Shown piece by piece: positions 6,910-10,353 of a stretch of 10,353 nt of DNA. Position 1 is the stretch's first letter. Each line of letters begins with the position of its first letter. Source of the DNA: Victivallis vadensis (GTDB lineage: Bacteria; Verrucomicrobiota; Lentisphaeria; Victivallales; GWF2-50-93); contig DYRX01000140.1 in NCBI GenBank assembly GCA_020718525.1, positions 1-10,353 of the forward strand, read 5' to 3'. Both the position numbers and the translations under genes were made by a program. Below the pieces are notes generated by a model that saw nothing but the letters and a program-made list of their open reading frames with translations, did not search any database and was not told the origin of the DNA.

Positions 6910-6995
6910 GACGATTCACTGTTCAGCCCCGACACAGGCGTTTTTTTTGCCCGCCACCCCTAGCGTGGAAATTTGCATATTGACGAGCAATATTT

Positions 6996-7001
6996 GGAGG
7001 A
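6996..7001 (+). promoter_or_regulatory. Ribosome binding site deciding the kinase start
   Basis: GGAGGA lies four bases before the ATG at 7006. An upstream in-frame TTG at 6973 exists, but it has no such site and would add 11 polar residues ahead of the first transmembrane helix. Confidence 0.75.
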
Positions 7002-7005
7002 AGCG

Positions 7006-10000
7006 ATGCTGAGCAGGATTCCGATTTCATACAGTCTCCTCGGAATGATGTTTGCCGTTGCGGTTATTTCCGCTTCGGTCTCGGGTCTCGTGCAGTTTGT
7101 CTCCGCGAAAAACGCGGCGGCTGAGGCCCTCTCTAAAGAGTTCAGGATGGAGCTGACATCCTGCGTTGATCATTTTGAGCAGAAATACTGTGCAGGAATC
7201 GAAAGGTCCGTAGCCGACGCATCTTCATCTCCTAGCCTGGACCGGTTCCTCTCCTCCCCCGCCGAGGAGTCGCCGATATATCTGCTCGATGCCGAGAAGA
7301 GCTTCCAAGGGATCGCAAGACTGACGCACGCCTGCATCTCGGCAAGCTTCATCGCCCCGGACGGCAGAGAGCTGATCTGCGTGGGCAAGAACAGGCGGGG
7401 CAGAAGCCTGGTCTCGATTTTTGAGCCACAGGACCTCTATTACAGAAGAACGGCTAGACTTTTTGAAAAACTTAAGACAGCTCCGCCGGGAAGCATTTTA
7501 TTTGACAGCCCATACACGCTTGGTGCCCATACGGAATTCATTGTGGCCGCCGCGAAGTCCGACCCCGAGGTCGGCGGTTTCGCAGGAGCCATCATCATGC
7601 GATTGGATCTCGATCCTTACTTGGCATATCTGAGGAAAATGGACGACTCTGGAGAAGAAATGCTCTGGCTCTTCGATGCCGAGCAAAACAGCATATTGGC
7701 CCCCAAGGACAAACAGATATCCCCGGATCCTACCATGTATTTCTCCAAGCCGGCTGGAAAGGATGGAGGCGCACTCGTATTTTCGAGCGACGTCATGGCA
7801 GGACACCCCAGCGCAGTTTTTCTCAAGCTCGCGTTCAGCGCAACTCCAAGGATTTTCCTCCCCGTCACCATGGGCATCGTGAAAAATACACTCCTGGTCA
7901 TCCTGCTTGCAACCGGGGTCTCCTCTCTTATCTCCTTTCTAGCCGCGAGGTGGCTCGCCAGACCGATCATTTGCCTCGCCCATGCCTGCAAAGGCATCGG
8001 CAAGGCTGGTCCCGGAGAGCCAATATCAATACCTGCAAGCGGGCTTGAAATGCAGGAGCTGGCAGAGTCTTTCAACCAGATGTCCAAGGACTTAAAGAGC
8101 ATGACCGTGTCGAGAGATATTTACCAGACAGAGCGTGAAAGAGCGAGGAACTATCTCGATGTCGCGGAAGTCATCCTTCTGGTGCTAGACAGAGACGGCA
8201 GAGTCGCCATGATCAACAGGAAGGGCTGTGAAATCATCGGACGCCCTTCCGAGCAGATAATAGGAAGAAACTGGTTCGACACATTCATACCGGAGCAACT
8301 AAGGACGCAAACCTGCCAGGCGTTCACTAAACTGCTTGACGGAGCAATCGGCCCTATGAAATACAATGAGAACCCGATAATCACGGACAGTGGCGGAGAA
8401 AGGCTTATCGCATGGCATAACGCCCTGCTCATAGGCATGGATAACGCCGTCGAGGGCGTCCTCAGCTCGGGAGAGGACATCACGGAGCGGAAACGCGCAG
8501 AAACCGCGCTTCGCGACGCGATGAGGGAAGCCGCTGCCGCGGCAAAGGCGAAATCAGAATTTCTAGCAAACATGAGCCATGAGATCAGGACTCCGATGAA
8601 CGGCATCATCGGCATGAACTCACTGCTCCTAGACACAGGCCTCAGCCGGGAGCAGAGACAGTTTGCCGAAGTGGTCGCAACAAGCGCAAACAGTCTCCTC
8701 AACATAATAAACGACATCCTCGACTTCTCCAAGATCGAGGCAGGCAAGCTCGACTTCGAGATACTCGACTTCAACCTCATGACACATCTGGAGGACATGA
8801 ACGATAGCTTCGCCCTCCACGCATACGGGAAGAAACTCGAATACGCATGCATCATCGAACCCGATGTCCCCGTCTTCCTGAAAGGGGATCCTGGACGTAT
8901 CAGACAAATCCTGGTCAACCTGGTAGGCAATGCAATCAAGTTCACGAAAGAGGGCGAGGTTCTCCTGAAAATATCGCTTGTCAGTCAGACGGACACCCAC
9001 GCTCAGCTCCGCTTTTCGGTGAAGGACAGCGGCATCGGAATCCCCCAGGCAGACCTGGACAAGCTTTTCCGCCCATTTTCGCAGGTGGACTCCTCCAGCA
9101 CGCGTGAATTCGGCGGCACGGGCCTCGGACTTGCAATATGCAGGCAACTCGTCCAAATCATGGGCGGCCAGATCGGCGTTGAGAGCACAGCAGGAAAAGG
9201 CTCAGAATTCTGGTTCACCGCAAACTTGATGAAGAATCCAGACGGTGTGCTGGAAAGCGCTGACGCGCTCAATACCGTGCGGGGCAAGCGCATTCTGATA
9301 GTAGATGACAATCTGAACAACCGTATCGTCCTGAGAACCCAGATAGAACGCTGGAACTGCAGTACCGATGAGGCAGGCGATGCCAAGACCGCACTAGCCT
9401 TGATTGAGTCGTCGTCAGCGGTGGGACAACCCTTCCATATCGCTTTGATAGACATGCAGATGCCAGGAACCGACGGGCTCTCGCTCGGACGCGCGGTCAA
9501 GGCGAATCCCAGATTTTCCGACCTCATCCTCGTTGTGCTCTCATCCATCGGAACCCCGCTCGGTGGAAACGCCGCCATCTATGATGCAGGCTTCTCGGCG
9601 ACACTCACAAAGCCGGTCAGGCGTTCCCAGCTTCACGACACCATTGCAAGCCTACTGCATAACTTTTCAAAAAGGTTGGAGCCCCCCGTACCCGTTGTTC
9701 CTGTTCAGGATGTCCGCAAGCAGGAAGACCAGAGACCAGACCGCCGCAAGCGAATACTGGTGGTCGAGGACAACCGTGTAAACCAGCTCGTCGCCATTAA
9801 ACTCCTCCAGAAGCTCGGATTCCACGCCGACGCCGTCGCCGACGGATCCGAGGCCGTCAAAACCCTTGACAGCATCCCATACGACCTCGTCTTCATGGAT
9901 GTGCAGATGCCGCAAATGGACGGCATGGAGGCTACACGGGAAATAAGAAAAAGACCTCCTGCTTCGATCAACTTCGGCATTCCGATAATCGCCATGACTG

Positions 10001-10128
10001 CGCACGCAATGAAGGGCGACAGGGAACGATGCATAGCCGCAGGCATGGACGGCTACGTTTCAAAGCCAGTGAATGCGAAAGAAATTTGCGAGGCAATATC
10101 AAGCCACATTCCAGTAGCTGGCAATTAG
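7006..10128 (+). CDS. Membrane hybrid sensor histidine kinase (sensor-HAMP-PAS-HisKA-HATPase-REC-REC)
   Basis: A 1040-residue inner-membrane signal transducer. TM1 (about 8-31) and TM2 (about 295-317) bracket a periplasmic domain of about 260 residues, probably Cache-like (GSILFDSPYTLG). Then come HAMP (318-370), PAS (about 380-500, with the ITERKRAE tail) and HisKA with H525 in FLANMSHEIRTPMNG. HATPase_c (about 625-742) has the N box around N642, DSGIGIP (674 on) and GGTGLGL (703-709). Receiver 1 (about 763-878) has DD767-768, phosphoacceptor D816 in IDMQMPGTDG and K869. Receiver 2 (about 915-1035) has ED921-922, D965 in MDVQMPQMDG and K1020. All catalytic residues look intact. There is no HPt or DNA-binding output domain, so phosphate must pass to a separate protein not in this window. 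The broken substrate-binding gene just upstream is the likely former input partner. Confidence 0.95.
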   Translation: MLSRIPISYSLLGMMFAVAVISASVSGLVQFVSAKNAAAEALSKEFRMELTSCVDHFEQKYCAGIERSVADASSSPSLDRFLSSPAEESPIYLLDAEKSFQGIARLTHACISASFIAPDGRELICVGKNRRGRSLVSIFEPQDLYYRRTARLFEKLKTAPPGSILFDSPYTLGAHTEFIVAAAKSDPEVGGFAGAIIMRLDLDPYLAYLRKMDDSGEEMLWLFDAEQNSILAPKDKQISPDPTMYFSKPAGKDGGALVFSSDVMAGHPSAVFLKLAFSATPRIFLPVTMGIVKNTLLVILLATGVSSLISFLAARWLARPIICLAHACKGIGKAGPGEPISIPASGLEMQELAESFNQMSKDLKSMTVSRDIYQTERERARNYLDVAEVILLVLDRDGRVAMINRKGCEIIGRPSEQIIGRNWFDTFIPEQLRTQTCQAFTKLLDGAIGPMKYNENPIITDSGGERLIAWHNALLIGMDNAVEGVLSSGEDITERKRAETALRDAMREAAAAAKAKSEFLANMSHEIRTPMNGIIGMNSLLLDTGLSREQRQFAEVVATSANSLLNIINDILDFSKIEAGKLDFEILDFNLMTHLEDMNDSFALHAYGKKLEYACIIEPDVPVFLKGDPGRIRQILVNLVGNAIKFTKEGEVLLKISLVSQTDTHAQLRFSVKDSGIGIPQADLDKLFRPFSQVDSSSTREFGGTGLGLAICRQLVQIMGGQIGVESTAGKGSEFWFTANLMKNPDGVLESADALNTVRGKRILIVDDNLNNRIVLRTQIERWNCSTDEAGDAKTALALIESSSAVGQPFHIALIDMQMPGTDGLSLGRAVKANPRFSDLILVVLSSIGTPLGGNAAIYDAGFSATLTKPVRRSQLHDTIASLLHNFSKRLEPPVPVVPVQDVRKQEDQRPDRRKRILVVEDNRVNQLVAIKLLQKLGFHADAVADGSEAVKTLDSIPYDLVFMDVQMPQMDGMEATREIRKRPPASINFGIPIIAMTAHAMKGDRERCIAAGMDGYVSKPVNAKEICEAISSHIPVAGN

Positions 10129-10175
10129 AACAAAAAACAATATTTGATTCTTCCTCCTTATCCGATTTGACATGT

Positions 10176-10193
10176 GAAAATGAAAGTGAAAGT
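10176..10193 (+). repeat. Three tandem GAAARK-type hexamers
   Basis: GAAAAT, GAAAGT, GAAAGT follow one another directly, and the word GAAAGT recurs in the hairpin arm at 10208-10213. TTGACA at 10167-10172 just upstream resembles a -35 box, but no good -10 follows at normal spacing. Confidence 0.45.
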
Positions 10194-10194
10194 A

Positions 10195-10217
10195 TGCCAC
10201 TTTCGCCGAAAGTGGCA
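10195..10217. repeat. Perfect 10-base inverted repeat (hairpin)
   Basis: TGCCACTTTC (10195-10204) and GAAAGTGGCA (10208-10217) are exact reverse complements around the loop GCC. As RNA this would be a very stable stem-loop. No T-run follows on the + strand. It shares the GTGGCAC word with the palindrome 12 bases downstream. Confidence 0.8.
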
Positions 10218-10229
10218 CAGAAAGAAACG

Positions 10230-10244
10230 AGAAGTGGCACTTCT
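10230..10244. repeat. Perfect 7-base palindrome AGAAGTG-G-CACTTCT
   Basis: The two 7-base arms are exact reverse complements around one central G. It carries the same GTGGCAC core as the preceding hairpin. With a 1-base centre it cannot fold tightly as RNA, so it better suits a dimeric protein's binding site or one end of a repeat element. Confidence 0.7.
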
Positions 10245-10301
10245 TTAGCCGCGGAGTGGCGGAGGGATCTAGCCTATAGTTTCAACGTATATATTCAGTT
10301 T

Positions 10302-10340
10302 GATGCGAAGCATCTTTTGGAGTGCGGGCGTGTGAGCGCC
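10302..10340 (+). other. Two further small hairpins near the window end
   Basis: GATGC-GAA-GCATC (10302-10314) is followed by four Ts. GGCG (10327-10330) and CGCC (10337-10340) form a second GC-rich hairpin around TGTGAG. Together with the palindromes upstream they fill the 225 bases after the kinase gene, where no convincing gene is seen. They may be part of a longer intergenic repeat or a weak terminator for the kinase transcript. Confidence 0.35.
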
Positions 10341-10353
10341 GCTTTGAGATTCC

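Noticed and set aside
6937..6955. GGCG-T8-GCC-CGCC as an intrinsic terminator
   Set aside because: The T-run is in the loop rather than after the stem, so it does not have terminator geometry.
8151..8945. Long minus-strand open frame opposite the kinase PAS/HisKA region
   Set aside because: Antisense to clearly conserved kinase motifs; Ser/Leu/Met-rich composition typical of a reverse-complement shadow.
9968..10240. Minus-strand 90-codon open frame at the kinase end
   Set aside because: It overlaps the conserved end of receiver 2 and the terminal palindromes, with no family resemblance.
10195..10244. CRISPR array
   Set aside because: The repeated words are short inverted repeats with no regular direct-repeat/spacer spacing and no cas genes nearby.

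Overview
The window reads as a chromosomal segment of a Gram-negative bacterium of roughly even base composition. Evidence for this is two exported proteins with Sec signal peptides, a membrane-bound hybrid sensor kinase and strong AGGAGG-type ribosome binding sites. The ferrous-iron (Feo) uptake genes suit an anaerobe or microaerobe. The lineage cannot be fixed from the sequence. The gene styles would fit a PVC-group or deltaproteobacterial relative, but that is only inference.

Positions 1-314 hold no complete gene: an open frame that may be the tail of an upstream gene, a degenerate 6-base repeat, and a candidate promoter/operator. Positions 315-4616 form a five-gene iron module on the + strand: a DtxR-type metalloregulator with a C-terminal FeoA domain, a SAM-dependent methyltransferase, a stand-alone FeoA, the FeoB ferrous iron transporter, and a second, His-rich FeoA-like protein. 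Three of the four junctions are 4-base ATGA overlaps, so translation is probably coupled. The only real gap (1661-1795) separates the regulator/methyltransferase pair from feoA-feoB-feoA. The 10-base motif AGGATWAGCT occurs ahead of both halves and is a candidate site for the regulator, which would make the module self-controlled by iron.

Positions 4622-5563 (minus strand) encode an exported protein made almost wholly of HEAT-like repeats, convergent with the iron module. Across a 206-base divergent promoter region lies a periplasmic ABC-type substrate-binding protein gene (5770-6902) broken by an in-frame TAG and a frameshift. Just downstream is a 1040-residue hybrid histidine kinase (7006-10128: periplasmic sensor, HAMP, PAS, HisKA, HATPase, two receivers). 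The binding protein may once have supplied the ligand signal to this kinase.

The last 225 bases (10129-10353) carry no gene but are dense in inverted repeats built on a GTGGCAC word. They look like an intergenic repeat element or a structured RNA/terminator region. The points most worth checking are the shared operator motif, the methyltransferase and metal-binding tails inside the feo module, the broken sensor partner of an intact kinase, and the terminal palindrome cluster.
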